Positions 33,766 to 55,794 of a stretch of 64,000 bases of DNA are shown in pieces (within the stretch, counting starts at the first letter, position 1; each line of letters opens with the position of its first letter). The stretch comes from Scylla paramamosain (lineage: Eukaryota; Arthropoda; Malacostraca; Decapoda; Portunidae), in assembly GCF_035594125.1 (NCBI RefSeq), contig NC_087191.1:12729467-12793466 (forward strand). Direction: 5' to 3'. Both the position numbers and the translations under genes were made by a program. A model generated the notes under the pieces. It made no database searches. It was given only the letters and a program-made list of their open reading frames with translations, and was not told the origin of the DNA.

Positions 33766-36700
33766 ATGTGTGGGGTGGCGCAGGACACAACCGGCCAGAG
33801 TGACGTAGCGCTCCCCTTGGAGGCGGCCATGCCCCCCTCAATCACCCTGGGCTCCGAGCCCCACAAGCCTGCTGGGGGCCTGGGGGATCGACCCCCTCAC
33901 CAGGACCACCCGCCGGGCAAGGACATCCCCACCATCGACCTGTCCTGCGACGAGAACGACGACCTGCAGAAAGCCATCGCCCTCAGCCTGCAAGACCAGG
34001 ATGGTGCGGCCACCCTGCAGGGCATGTCGGCGGAGGAGCAGGAGGTATCCCGCGCCCTGGAGGCGTCCCTCAAGGACTCTCAGCCCCAGGCCACCGTGGA
34101 CCTGCTCAACCCCCGGGAGCGGTGCCGCCAGCAGGGCCGCCCTGTCGGCCTCAAGAACATCGGCAATTCATGCTGGTTCAACGTGGTGATCCAGCCGCTC
34201 TTCCACATCCCGGTGTTTAGGGACCTCATCCTGGATTTCCCACAGAACCTTGAGGTGGAGGAGCACATGGAGGAGAGCCACAAGGGGCCGCAGCTGGTGC
34301 CCGCGCTGCGCCGCCTCTTTGCCCTCATGATTGGCTCCCACAGGAAGTACGTGGACCCATCCCTGGCTGTACAGGTGTTCCAGGGGCAGGAGATGCGGCG
34401 CAATGCCCAGCAGGACGTGTGCGAGTTCACCCACAAGCTGCTGGAGCGCCTGGAGGAGGAGTTCCAGCAGCTGCTGCGCCGCCAAGGCGTGGAGAAAGAG
34501 AGCTCCGGCAGACACATCTCCAAGGACGCCGACTTTGACAACCCCATCATGAAGCTGTTCTATGGCCAGGCCAAGAAGGAGGCCTGTGAGGCCACTGCCG
34601 AGGGGGAGCAGCAGGCGCCGCAGCAGCAGCAGCAACAGGATGCAGAGCAGCAGCAGCAGCAGCAGGAAGAGGGCCCCAAGCAGGAGGCCTTTGGGCAGTA
34701 CCCGCTGCGGGTGACTAACTTCCGGCACATCCACGACAGCATCCTGGCGTCCATGAGCAGCAGCGCGCCAGGCGGCGGCGGCAGCAGCAGCGGTGGCGGC
34801 GCCGCTGCACCACCGCGGCAGGAGACGTGGTTCAAGATGCTGCCGCCGGTGCTGGTGTTCTCACTGTCGCGCTACGAGTACTCCCACGAGAAGAAGCGCG
34901 CCGAGAAGGTACACAACAAGTTTGAGTTCCCTGAGTTCCTGTACATGGACCGCTACATGGAGGCCAACAAGGACCTGGTGCGGGAGAAGCAGGTACGGGT
35001 AGCCAGCCTGCGGGGCAAGCTGGGCGCCCTCAACCGCACCCTGGACCGCTACCTCAAGTACGGCTCTGGGGCGGCCCAGTACCCCATTGCCGACATCTTG
35101 CGCTACACCCTTGACTTTGCCCAGGCCGGGGGCGAGCCGGGCCAGGATGCCCCCTCCCCCCCAATGATGGAGGTGGACGGGGCGGAGGATGATGTGGAGA
35201 TGGCAGAGGATGGCCTGGACTGGATGCCCCGCCCCTCCCCTGCTCCCAAGGAGGAGGAAGAGGAGGAGGACAGGGCAGGGGAGCAGCAGCAGCTGCCACC
35301 CCAGCAGGTGCCGTCCCCCTCAAAGCGCATGCGTCTGCTGCCCCCCGCGCCACGCTCCATCTCGGGAACAGAGCTGGCCACGCTGCAGGGCTGCCTGATG
35401 CGCTGGCTCAAGGACGTCACGGCACAGGTGGAGGAGCTGCGGCGCCTCATTGGGGAGCTGGAGCGCCAGCTGAGCCAGGTGTATGAGGAGCCAGCTCTGC
35501 GCCAGGTGCCCTACCGCCTGCACGCCGCTGTGGTGCATGAGGGCCAGGCCTCTGGCGGCCACTACTGGGTGTACATCCACGATCCCCAGGCCGGTGGCTG
35601 GCGGAAGTTCAATGACATCCAGGTGGTGGAGGCCAGCTGGCAGGAGGTGCTGCAGGACAGCGTGGGCGGCCACAACAACACCAGCGCCTACTGCCTCCTC
35701 TACATCGACCAGGGCCGCTATCCCACGCTCTTCCCCTCCGCTCCCAAGAGCCAGGAGGAGTTGCTGGCCGGCCTAGCCCTGGACCTGCAGGAGCACATCA
35801 AGGGCGACAACCAGGCCTTCAGCCGCGAGCTGGAGGAGTGGGACGCCCGGCAGGAGGCTGCTCATCCCGAGGTGCATGAGACAGCGGCGTCGGCGGAGGC
35901 AGCGTCCCTGCCGGCGCCGGCACCCAGCTCGCCCGATGTGGTGTGCCTGCGGGAGGGAGAGGAAAGCAGGTTCTTCACGGAGGTGGAGACCATGCTGACC
36001 CACATGGTGCGGGAAGCCCTCACCAAGGCCCCAGACAAGGCGGCGGCAGCGGGCCACGTGCTGTACCCACTGCTCAACCAGCAGGTGACACAGCTACAGA
36101 ATCTGGATGTGGTGCACAGTGACACCAACAGCCTGTACTGCGAGCCTTCCCTGCTGGACTTTGGCGTGTACCTCATGCGCAACCTGCAGAACGCCGACTT
36201 CCTACTGCAAGTGTACGGATGCGAGGTGGTGCTGCAGGTGGCCCGCGGTCTGGCACACCACAGCCCCCTGGTGGAGCAGGCGGAGCGCGAGGCCCTGCAC
36301 CTGCTGCGCCAGCTGACGGACAAGCAGCGGCGGGCAGAGGAGGGCCAGTACCGCGGCTGGTTGCGGCACTACCGCTGCCTGGTGGACTGCACCTGGCACC
36401 TGGTGTACGGCTTTAGGCAGCACCAGCGCGGGGCCCTGGAGGGCGCCCTGCCGCACCTGCTGCGGGCGTGCCAGATCCACCGGGAGCTGCAGGAGCGGCC
36501 TCCGGCCGGTGCCAGGAAGACGCTGAATGGCCGCGTGCTGTGCCAGGCGCGCAACGCCTGCCTGGTGGCGCTCAGCAAACGGGTGCTGGACACCTTCGTG
36601 AAGGAGGAGGCGGAGCAGCTGGGAGACATCCCTGGCGTGGTGAATGGCCTGCTGGTGCCGGCGCTGGCACAGCTGCTGTCCAGCGACACAGAGGAGGACC

Positions 36701-37056
36701 GCACCACCATCGAGCAGGTGCGGGCTCGCTGGTGCCTGCTGCTGGACCAGGAGTGGGAGGTGGTGGCGCCGGCCAAGTCTAAGATGGTGCAGCAGCTGCT
36801 GGAGACCATCATGAACGCCGGCTCCGAGGTGCGCAGCAGCGGCCCCTTCCAGACCCCGCGCCCCCCCAACGTGCTGCAGCTGTACAAGGAGTACCTCAAG
36901 TGCTGCAGCGAGATCATGGCCGAGCCGCCCCCCGCGCCCCCTCCCCCACCGCCTCCAAGGCCCAGACCAGCGACTTGTGAGGCCACCCCGCCCCCGCCCC
37001 GCCCCGCCCCGCCCGACTCTCCCCCAGACTGTGATAGTGTTGAGGACAGTGTGTGA
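33766..37056 (+). CDS. USP25/USP28: USP25/USP28-type ubiquitin carboxyl-terminal hydrolase, single exon
   Basis: A cysteine protease that removes ubiquitin from proteins; vertebrates have two paralogues, USP25 and USP28. One open frame of 1096 codons from ATG 33766, with an in-frame TAG upstream at 33715, ending at TGA 37054-37056. Order along the protein: two ubiquitin-interacting motifs near residues 53-70 (DDLQKAIALSLQ) and 85-103 (EVSRALEASLKDS); the Cys box with catalytic C136 in GLKNIGNSCWFN; a Gln-rich insert (about 285-305) and a Gly/Ser-rich insert (about 330-345); IYMDRYM-type and LKYGSG motifs as in USP28; the His box with H599 in HEGQASGGHYWVY; N616/D617 in KFND; then a USP25/28-type helical C-terminus and a proline-rich tail. 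The N-terminal UBA-like domain of USP25/28 is not visible. Vertebrate relatives have many introns, so this may be an expressed retrocopy or a lineage with lost introns. Codons end almost always in G or C, unlike neighbouring genes. Confidence 0.88.
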   Translation: MCGVAQDTTGQSDVALPLEAAMPPSITLGSEPHKPAGGLGDRPPHQDHPPGKDIPTIDLSCDENDDLQKAIALSLQDQDGAATLQGMSAEEQEVSRALEASLKDSQPQATVDLLNPRERCRQQGRPVGLKNIGNSCWFNVVIQPLFHIPVFRDLILDFPQNLEVEEHMEESHKGPQLVPALRRLFALMIGSHRKYVDPSLAVQVFQGQEMRRNAQQDVCEFTHKLLERLEEEFQQLLRRQGVEKESSGRHISKDADFDNPIMKLFYGQAKKEACEATAEGEQQAPQQQQQQDAEQQQQQQEEGPKQEAFGQYPLRVTNFRHIHDSILASMSSSAPGGGGSSSGGGAAAPPRQETWFKMLPPVLVFSLSRYEYSHEKKRAEKVHNKFEFPEFLYMDRYMEANKDLVREKQVRVASLRGKLGALNRTLDRYLKYGSGAAQYPIADILRYTLDFAQAGGEPGQDAPSPPMMEVDGAEDDVEMAEDGLDWMPRPSPAPKEEEEEEDRAGEQQQLPPQQVPSPSKRMRLLPPAPRSISGTELATLQGCLMRWLKDVTAQVEELRRLIGELERQLSQVYEEPALRQVPYRLHAAVVHEGQASGGHYWVYIHDPQAGGWRKFNDIQVVEASWQEVLQDSVGGHNNTSAYCLLYIDQGRYPTLFPSAPKSQEELLAGLALDLQEHIKGDNQAFSRELEEWDARQEAAHPEVHETAASAEAASLPAPAPSSPDVVCLREGEESRFFTEVETMLTHMVREALTKAPDKAAAAGHVLYPLLNQQVTQLQNLDVVHSDTNSLYCEPSLLDFGVYLMRNLQNADFLLQVYGCEVVLQVARGLAHHSPLVEQAEREALHLLRQLTDKQRRAEEGQYRGWLRHYRCLVDCTWHLVYGFRQHQRGALEGALPHLLRACQIHRELQERPPAGARKTLNGRVLCQARNACLVALSKRVLDTFVKEEAEQLGDIPGVVNGLLVPALAQLLSSDTEEDRTTIEQVRARWCLLLDQEWEVVAPAKSKMVQQLLETIMNAGSEVRSSGPFQTPRPPNVLQLYKEYLKCCSEIMAEPPPAPPPPPPPRPRPATCEATPPPPRPAPPDSPPDCDSVEDSV

Positions 37057-37253
37057 AGCAAGGGCACCCCACCTCTTCCCCCCCTCCCTGCCTCATCCTG
37101 TACTGCCCCTCAGCCCCTGCCCCTGCCCCTGCCCCTGCCCCTGCCTCCTGCCCTGTGCGTGCTGGCTCTGCCTCAGCCCTGCTTCATACTTCACAGACTA
37201 CAGATCTTAACAAGAACACTGTTTGGAAACACCTGGAAACATGAGCATGTGTT

Positions 37254-37431
<178 letters not shown>

Positions 37432-37789
37432 TCCCCTTTTTCCGTGTGTCTCGCATCAGTTTAAAAAGAAAAAACGGTTCCATCTTTTCGCTTTTATGTT
37501 AGTTTGTGTCAAAGTCCGCTCACTGCAGCCTCTCCTCCACCTGCCCCCTGAGTAAGCCTCCTCTCGCCCAGCCTAGGGACCACCCGTGCCTGTCCCCGCC
37601 TGCCCTGCCCTGCACCTGCCCTGTGCCCGTCACCTCTACCACCAAGAGGACACCCCAGCGCCACTCACAGCCTGGTGCCCTCCCCAGATCAGTGGCCTGG
37701 TCCAAGAACATGGAGACTTACAATGGGCCTTGGTGAGTCCCCATATCAGCCATTCAGACACATACACACACCCACACCCTCTCTCTTGT

Positions 37790-38350
37790 GATAGTTTAGC
37801 AGGCTGTAGTGGAAGTTATTAGGGTTTTCAGAGGTGTTTTCAAGATTCTAGTGATAGTATAATAGGCTGCAGTGGAAGTTATTAGGGTTTTCAAGGGTGT
37901 TTTCAAGATCTAGATAGCTTAGCAGGCTATAGTGGAAGTTATTGGGATTTTCAAGGGTGTTTTAAAGATTCTAGTGATAGTATAACAGGCTGTAGTGGAA
38001 GTTATTAGGGTTTTCAAGGGTGTTTTCAAGATCACAGATAGTTTAGCAGGCTGTAGTGGAAGTTGTTGGAGTTTTCAAGGGTTTTCTAGATCCTAGTGAT
38101 AGCTTGGCAGGCTGTAGTGGAAGTTATTGGGGTTTTCAAGGGTGTTTTCAAGATCACAGATAGTATAGCAGGCTGTAGTAAAAGTTATTGGGGTTTTCAA
38201 GGGTGTTTTCAAGATCTAGATAGCTTAGCAGGCTGTAGTGGAAGTTGTTGGGGTTTTCAAGGGTGTTTTCATGATTGTACAGACATATCATAAAGATGTT
38301 ATAACAGTGGAAAAGATCACCCATGAGAACCCAGCCAGGCCAAGCTAGTC
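37790..38350 (+). repeat. Interspersed repeat R with expanded internal module (second expansion)
   Basis: About eight tandem ~62-bp modules (TTAGCAGGCTGTAGTGGAAG, GGGTTTTCAAGGGTGTTTTC), then a decayed R body ending ACCCATGAGAACCCAGC. The repeated unit has the same architecture as the array at 25465 but is a separate expansion. Confidence 0.75.
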
Positions 38351-38483
38351 TCTGTTGTCAGTCCTGGGGAGAGAATAATGCATTGCAACACATGGATTGG
38401 GGGGGAGACTGTGTAAAAGGACCTGGTGAAGACTTGACCATGTGTAGAGTTTCATTGAGGACCCTTCTGGCTTCTCATCCCCT

Positions 38484-38515
<32 letters not shown>

Positions 38516-39017
38516 CATGTCATCACTGATAAGATTGTAGTGGTGGCTGTGAGTGGAATAATCTTGCATCACTTCCACATGCCTAAGTTCTCCCTCACTC
38601 TCTCTCAGCCTGCCTTGCTATCCTGATCTACTCATAGTTTCCTGACAAGACCAGGTACCTCACACACTCTGACAGACTCCCTCAAGAGCAGGAGACTTAA
38701 CAGTAAGAATAATCATAAAAGCAGTCTGGTTTGGCTTTCACTACTGTTTCAGGCAAGTCTCAGATATCCCTGTCTGTTTCAACTTGTCATCCCTGATCCA
38801 TGAATTAGAGAGGTTTAAAAAGGTTAGACAGCTTTATGCACTGGTATGATAGGTTGTAAATTGCTCTGAAAGGCTATAAGTCTCTTACAATCTTGCCATC
38901 TGCTCTGTAAGGCTTTGAATCTCTCTTCTTCTTAACATCTCTTCATCACACCGTTCCCTGATAAAGCCTGCTGACTGATGCACTGACTGACTCCCAATAG
39001 CTCTGTACCTGATGCCC

Positions 39018-39064
<47 letters not shown>

Positions 39065-39411
39065 GTAAGATTTTCACCATGATTTCTGTCACTTATTGGC
39101 TTCACCACTGTTCTTTCTCATTACAACAGAAAAGATAACAATGGTAGATAGAGAGGCTAACCAAACATGCCATTATGAAGACAGTATTGTGTGTCTTATA
39201 ACAATAGAAAAATATTAATGGTGCATTGATCAATTAACAAAACAGTAATGTAATAGATTCACTGACGTACTACTCATTAACATAAGCTTTATTTGTTTAT
39301 TTATTTATTTATTTATTTATTTTTTTTTTTTTTGCTATTTTTTAGTCCTTAATTGATTTCTCTTCTTCTCCCAGATAGTGATCTTACAATGATTAAATAT
39401 TAGTACTAAGC

Positions 39412-39442
<31 letters not shown>

Positions 39443-39444
39443 TT

Positions 39445-39476
<32 letters not shown>

Positions 39477-40100
39477 TTTTATTATTATTATTTTATTTAT
39501 TTATTTTTTTTTTAATAATTCTTTCCTCTTTCCTTCCTGCAGATACAGTGACCTTGTTTGACCCAGGCAGCTTGGACCCTTTCCCGTCCCCACTCCAAGA
39601 CAAGACCACTCCAATCAGTGCCACCCTGGACCAGTGCCACACAGAAACCCTCTCTCCAAAACCCATTCTTATCACAGTCCCCCTTTTGTCCAGTTTTCTC
39701 TACCCTGTGCTTGAAAGAAAACGGGTACTCCTATTCTGAATCCCCTTGTTTTTTTGCCATACTAAGAATACTCACTCATCATAACCGAATCTTTCTCATC
39801 ACAGTGCAGCTTTCACTGTCCTGGTCTTAAAAATATATCCTACGCTTAAAAAAAAGTATTAGTAAATTCTGAATCCTTCGCTGTGCTCTTAATCCTGCAA
39901 TAATGTACTTGATCCCTTCCATACTCGCTTGAATCTCTTGAATCTCATATGTCCACTTATTCACTCGTTGGACACTCGCACCCCTCTTTGCACACTTAAT
40001 TCCTTTTATGAAGACTTAGATCCACGCCATGCATTCTAATCCCTCTAAAACTCTCTTGAAGCTTTCATGCACACTTAATCCTATTCAGTAAGGCTTAAAT
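38351..40100. other. Sequence between USP and the proposed HRI first exon
   Basis: Contains (CA)n at 38485-38512, (TG)n 39022-39060 and TTTA tracts 39293-39510. After TTCCTGCAG at 39540 an open stretch (DTVTLFDPGSLDPFPSP) begins, which could be an exon of a neighbouring transcript but matches nothing I know. The remainder is featureless. Confidence 0.4.
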
Positions 40101-40109
40101 CCTCTTCAT

Positions 40110-40480
40110 GCAGTCTTAATCTCACCAAAACCCCTTCAAAGCTTATCTTACACACTTAAATCCCCTTCAGGAAGACTTAAATCCTCTATATGCCTTCCTA
40201 ACCTACTAAAACTACTGAAACCCTCTTTGTACACGCTTAATCACGCTAAAACCCCTTCAAAACTTATCTTACACACTTAAAGCCCCTTCAGGAAGACTTA
40301 AATCCTCTATATGCCTTCCTAACCTACTAAAACTACTGAAACCCTCTTTGTACACGCTTAATCACGCTAAAACCCCTTCAAAACTTATCTTACACACTTA
40401 ATCCCCTTCAGGAAGACTTAGATTCCCATTGTGCACTCATGATCTCACAAAAACGCCTTGAAAGCTTATCCATGCACACT
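40110..40480. repeat. Minisatellite, ~113-bp unit
   Basis: Three copies with CCCCTTCAAAACTTATCTTA, CCTTCAGGAAGACTTAAATC and CTACTAAAACTACTGAAACC, ending just before the proposed HRI first exon. Confidence 0.85.
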
Positions 40481-40527
40481 TAATCCCATTCATTAATCTC
40501 CAAAACCCTGCCCTTGTACCGTGACCC

Positions 40528-50829
<10,302 letters not shown>

Positions 50830-52260
50830 CACTGCAGATGTGGATTACCAATGTCTGTGTGATACATTCTTATATCTTATATCTTCTTTATATGTTATTA
50901 CAATTGATACCGCTAGAAACTATTAGCCAACCTTCCTTGGGCCGTGGCCCAACTCCCCCGTCTTGACAGAACCAACACCCTGCCAGCCTGTGCCTGTCAT
51001 TGCAGGCACCTCACTGTACTGCTGTAGAGAGCACTACTTCCTGCCAGCATCTGACTTGTTGCTGCACGTCTAGGGAATCGCAACACTCGCCAGTAGCTTC
51101 TTAACTCATCTGCTTAGCGTCCGTCTGTCGGCGCCACGCTGCACGTGTGGCCGGCAATCCCCCTGTGTGCCAGTGATGTGGGCACAGTGGGACTGCCTCG
51201 AACCAGACCGAAGAGTGTCTAGCATGGGAGTGTTGGTGGTTCCCAGTGCGTCTGTGTGGCACGGTGACGCGCCGCCACGGATGGGGCAGCAATGGGGCCG
51301 GGCGCTGGGGCTGCCGGGGCACAACACTGAGTCTGTTGCCTGCTGGTGCGGGCTCATGGTTCCCTGAGTGGGAGAGGAGGCAAAGACAGTTGTCTAACAA
51401 ATGTTAGTATGTAGTGAGAGCAATTATTTCTTTATTTTATTAACTGTTGCATCATTTTAACTTTGGCTGTCAGTCCTTGAATGAAAATCTTTGACCCTAC
51501 AAAGGCATTTTGATGTAGAGTGGGAAGCGTTTGTCATGATGGGAGTGTGATTCACCCACTAAGGACAGCATGCTGATGAACTGTAAAGTTATGTTCGCAT
51601 TCAGGAAAGTGTGGCCTGTGAAAACTGGTTTTAAACTTTATGCCCTTCCTCCCAGAGGCTGCCAGACACATCTGGACACTGTACAGTCATTGTTATAGTG
51701 CTGTGAACATAGTGTACATAACTGGTGACCCTGCAAGAGGCAAGACAAACAGTCCGATACTGTGTTGTTGTCCGAGGCACCGACGAGCCGCAGCGCAGGC
51801 TGTTGGTGCAGCACCAGGCAGCGTGCCACTGGCTGCTGTCGCCGAGATTGTTATATAGCCGTATACATATATATATAGATATGCATATATATATATACGT
51901 ATATACAGTGTACAGCTGCCCAACACTACCTTTAACGTGTACATACTGCATAGCATTATTAACGTCACTGACAGCCGCCGCGGGGCGCTGTGATGCTGTC
52001 TTGGTTTTATTATTATTTTTTGTATTAATTGGGTTGTTGATGCCAAAAACCAATTTACTCCAAGAGTACACAATTGTTGCCAAAATTTTGCAGAAGAGCT
52101 TAAATTGTCCACTTTAAATAGAGCTCCCTTGAGGCTCAGGCCAGGAAAGCATGGTGAGTCAGTGTTCTATACCAAAAAGTATAGTGCTTTACACACATGC
52201 ATGTTGATTTGTTTGTAAGTAAAGTACGTAGCATTCTGGACTGTTTTTGTTGTCTCCTTC
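50830..52260 (+). other. Probable 3' UTR of HRI
   Basis: Unique sequence after the HRI stop with no coding pattern and an alternating TATATA stretch near 51865-51900. No AATAAA is obvious, so the 3' end is not placed. Confidence 0.45.
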
Positions 52261-52369
52261 ATCCTCACACACACACACACACAGTCATGGCTCCAATACT
52301 TGCACTGCATTAGTGAACCTGTACCTTGTGAACCTGTGGTGTCTTGGAGCAGACTGATGAGTGAGCAGG

Positions 52370-53345
52370 GAATGGGATGGACTACAGTAGCAGTATGTTG
52401 GCAGATGACATGACAGTCCTGCTAGCAGAGAATGAGGGGCTGCTTCAGATAATGGTGCATTAGTTCCACAGGGCCTGTGAGATGGAAACTGCCAGTGAAT
52501 GTTGGGAATAAGTAAAGTGATGATGTTTGAGGGAAGTGGAAGAATGTGATTGTAAGAGACTATAGTTGTAGGGAGCTGTGAGGTGGTGAGGACAGGATAC
52601 GAAAACGAGTGTGTTTAGCATCTGGGAACAGTGCTGTTGAGTGGTGGCTGTGGGGGGCTGTGAGGTGGTGAGGGGAAGGGGACAGACAGGATGTAAGACA
52701 AGTGTGTTAAGTATATGGGAACAGTGCTGGTGAGTGGTGAATGTGGGGAGCTGTGAGGTGGTGAGGGAAGGGGACAGACAAGATGGAAGACGAGTGTGTT
52801 AAGTATCTGGGAACAGTGCTGGTGAGTGATGAATGTGGGGGGCTGTGAGGTGGTGAGGGAAGGGGACAGACAGGATGGAAGACGAGTGTGCTAAAGTATC
52901 TGGGAACAGTGCTGGTGAGTGGTGAATGTGGGGGGGGCTGTGAGGTGGTGAGGGAAGGGGATATGATGGAAGATGAGTGGGTTCAAGTAGTGCTGGCTAA
53001 ACATGGTGCCATTGATATAAAGATAAGAGAGAGGGTATTTTGTGAAAGACAGGCAGAGCATAGGATCACTTGCAAGTGTCTTGAGAGGGAAGGATGTTTC
53101 TATGGAGGCAAATATAGGTTTGAGGAATAGTTTTCTCCTGCCAACATTGACATAGGGATCAGAGGACGTGAAATATGGTTCAGTTTGAGGGTACTTGTTG
53201 TGGAAACGAGTTTTCTGAGAGGAGCATGTGTGGTGTTAAGATGGGAGGGCGAGAAACTGAAAGGAATGACCGTGTGTACAAGAGGTGTGGTATAAGTCCC
53301 TTTGCAATTTGTGTCAATTGTAGAGCAGCGGAATAGTTTACACAT
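52370..53345 (+). mobile_element. RTE-like reverse transcriptase relic with internal tandem expansion
   Basis: Broken coding sequence with an ADDMTVLLAENEGLLQIMV segment (the catalytic ADD box of reverse transcriptases), then KYLGTVLVSGECGGGCEVV and later YGS- and RG-rich stretches typical of RTE-type elements. Stops and frame changes show it is dead. The KYLGTVL segment is repeated about five times with a ~93-bp period (52565-52975). Confidence 0.65.
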
Positions 53346-53449
53346 ATACAGAAGAGGTCTCTCTCTCTCTCTCTCTCTCTCGTGGTGAGTCACCTTATCG
53401 TGGTGGCGGAGCTTGAAACGTGGTCGGTGGTGTCACCTTTGATGGCTCG

Positions 53450-53630
53450 CCAGTCAATGAAGTTACAAGTGTTCATACGGGCGTTTTTACTATTCTAGTG
53501 ACAGATTAACAATATTTATACATTAAGAAGAGGAGCAGTCTTGGGGACCATGTTAATCATCTCTGTGGCTTTGGAGAACAGTCGTGATGAGAGAGCAAAG
53601 CGTTTCAGAATGCGGGCCGTAATGGAACGA
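53450..53630 (+). repeat. Interspersed repeat R, good reference copy
   Basis: Order: GAAGTTACAAGTG, GGGCGTTTTTACTATTC, CTAGTGACAGATTAAC, AGGAGCAGTCTTGGGGACC, CATCTCTGTGGCTTTGGAG, ACAGTCGTGATGAGAGAGC, AAAGCGTTTCAGAATGCGGG. About 180 bp. No coding capacity, no tRNA-like A/B box and no clear terminal inverted repeat, so its class is open. Confidence 0.75.
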
Positions 53631-54123
53631 AAAGACAACTCTCCACATGGATAACATGTAAAGGTACCTGCCAAAACTGAACAACTGGATTTTAATTAAT
53701 GCTGACTGAAACAGACCTGGCCAATGACGGAAGAAGAAATGGGTGCTCTTCTAGTTTAGCTGATCACAATATATATAAATATGCTGTTTTTTGTTTGTCC
53801 TTCATGTGTTTGTTTTGTTACCTGTCCCAAGTGCAAGGCTTGGCTGTCAGCGAGGCGTCAACAACACGCCATATTCGCGAGTGTCGCAAAAGACTACAGC
53901 AGTCTCTTGTAATATTTTTGAGGTGTTGCGCTGCTTCGCTTCGCCTGGTGATGGCACGGCCCTCTCCACGACCCCGTGACGTGACCAGTGGCGCACTAAC
54001 ACGTGCGCGGCGGAAGGCAGGTACTGCTCCAGCCTCCAGTACCTTGTGCAGGCCAACCAGTGTGCCCTATGTGGTAGTGATGATGTGTGCCGCGTGGAGT
54101 GATGCAAAACTCGCCGGCTGAGG

Positions 54124-54124
<1 letters not shown>

Positions 54125-54154
<30 letters not shown>

Positions 54155-54319
54155 ATGGCGACCAAAAAAGCATTAACCAGGAATGGTGTGATAGAACACC
54201 ATAGACAATACAGGTGAGGACAGCACACGTGGTGATCCAACCTCTGCAGTCACCAGGAAGCTTTGTGTGTGTGTGGCTCTGTGCAGCACCGCGTGGCTTG
54301 CAAGGTTTGCTTGCGCAGG

Positions 54320-54357
<38 letters not shown>

Positions 54358-54440
54358 TGAGAAGTCAACAGTGAATGGTGGAGCGTGAGGCACCATACAA
54401 AAGGGACACACACAGGTGATAAGAGCTCAACAGCACTCGC
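54125..54440. repeat. TG-anchored duplicated segment
   Basis: Two (TG)n tracts (54129-54153, 54320-54355) are each followed by a similar ~80-bp segment (GATGGCGACC or GATGAGAAGTC, then AATGGTG, CACCATA, ACAGGTGA). Confidence 0.6.
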
Positions 54441-54949
54441 CTCTCACCAGCAGGAGGGCATGCACGGGCAGTTATACACGTGGCATTAGGGTGGACATTC
54501 AGTGAAGCTTGTCAGTGGAGAGGAGACAAGGATGAGGACTATACAGTGTGTCCCCCCTGCGGGCCACCATAGGCTAATATGGAGGTACTGGCAGTAGTAA
54601 CCAACTTAATGCTGTGAGATACTAATTCTGAAATCTGATGGGTGGGGCTGCAGTGGACATTCATGACTGGCCGGGTGGACGTGGCAGGAGTGGTCAGAGG
54701 CTGTGGATGAAATAACAGTGGCAGGAGTGACCAGAGGCTGTGGATGAAATAACAGTGGCAGGAGTTCATCAGAATTATTTAATAGTCTGTCACAAAGTTT
54801 TGATTTCCAAACTTCCCTCCTTTGACTTCTGTGTTTCTCTCTGTAACTTATTCTCCAAGTTTACTCTCTGACTTTCCATTGCTGCAGTGGTACACGGTCA
54901 AAGTGGCAACTACTTTCAAGATGGAGGTTTCCACTTATCCTGTACTAGG

Positions 54950-55120
54950 TCCTCCAATTTTCAGTTATTTTTTTTATTATTATTTATTTATTATTTTTTT
55001 TACCTCTGTTTAGGGCCCGGCACTCTAGTGGGCCTTTTTATTTTTCCTCCCTTTTTGTTGTGATTGGTTAGTGGCACCCATACATTAAGAAAAAGTAAAA
55101 TAAAAGTAGAAAAAAAAACA
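54950..55120 (+). mobile_element. Possible tail of a related LINE
   Basis: The order of segments (AGGGCCCGGCACTCTAGTGG, then CTTTTTGTTG, a GTGGCACCCATACATTAAG box and an A-rich end) parallels the 3' UTR of the 19-21 kb LINEs (GGGACTGGCATTTCAGTGGG, TTTTTGTTGCCC, a GTGTCCTTCCTACATAAA box). Diverged; called on layout, not identity. Confidence 0.35.
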
Positions 55121-55794
55121 GGGAGTGGACAGAGGCTACAGGTGAAATAACACGCAGCCCGAACATGATGAAGGACGTGACAAATAACACAAAGGTTGTA
55201 GGTAAAATATACACACTTTATTTCCTCCTCCACCACCTCTGCCCCCCACACCTGCCGCCCACACTCAGGCTGGCTTGTACTTGCTAAGTCTTTTCTGAGG
55301 AAGTGACAAGATTTACCTATTTTCTAAAACCAACATTACATTTTTCTTAATCTTTTATAATGTATTATGGATTTGTCAGGTCCGGACACAAAAAAATAGC
55401 AAAAAAACAAAACAATCTTATTGCACTGACTTGACCAAAACAGAGAGTGATACAAATGCAGTGAGAGAGTGTTGCTGTGGTGCGTCAAGAGAACATTGAA
55501 TGAGAACCACCTTATTTCTTATGAATGGTGTGTTAACCCTTTCACTGCAGCGTGCAACAACTCGCACCACTAAGAGCAATGCATGGAGTCTTTATCTGCA
55601 AGGAAGGATGATAGGAAAGAACAGATTTTGCAATTCATAGCCCCAGTAGAATGTTTGGAGGTGGGTGTGCGGCAAGGAATGTCTCAGAGTGGCTAGTGGT
55701 TAAGGAGAGATGTGGCAAACAGCAGTGAGAGGGTTAAAAAGGTGAGGTGTGGTGGTCTCTGTGCCACAAGCTTAAACTGACAAGAAAGCTGAAT

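Noticed and set aside
34080..37067. Several antisense and alternate-frame ORFs over the USP gene, up to 232 aa
   Set aside because: High GC removes stop codons in all frames; only the USP frame shows family motifs and catalytic residues.
37520..39740. Splice-bounded open segments (around 37690-37731 and 39541-39739) as HRI or USP coding exons
   Set aside because: Phases do not join to HRI exon 2, and no family similarity is visible; kept only as possible UTR or unknown exons.
53699..54121. 140-codon plus-strand ORF
   Set aside because: Mixed composition with a sharp GC change halfway, no domain; the better frame in the second half is a different one.
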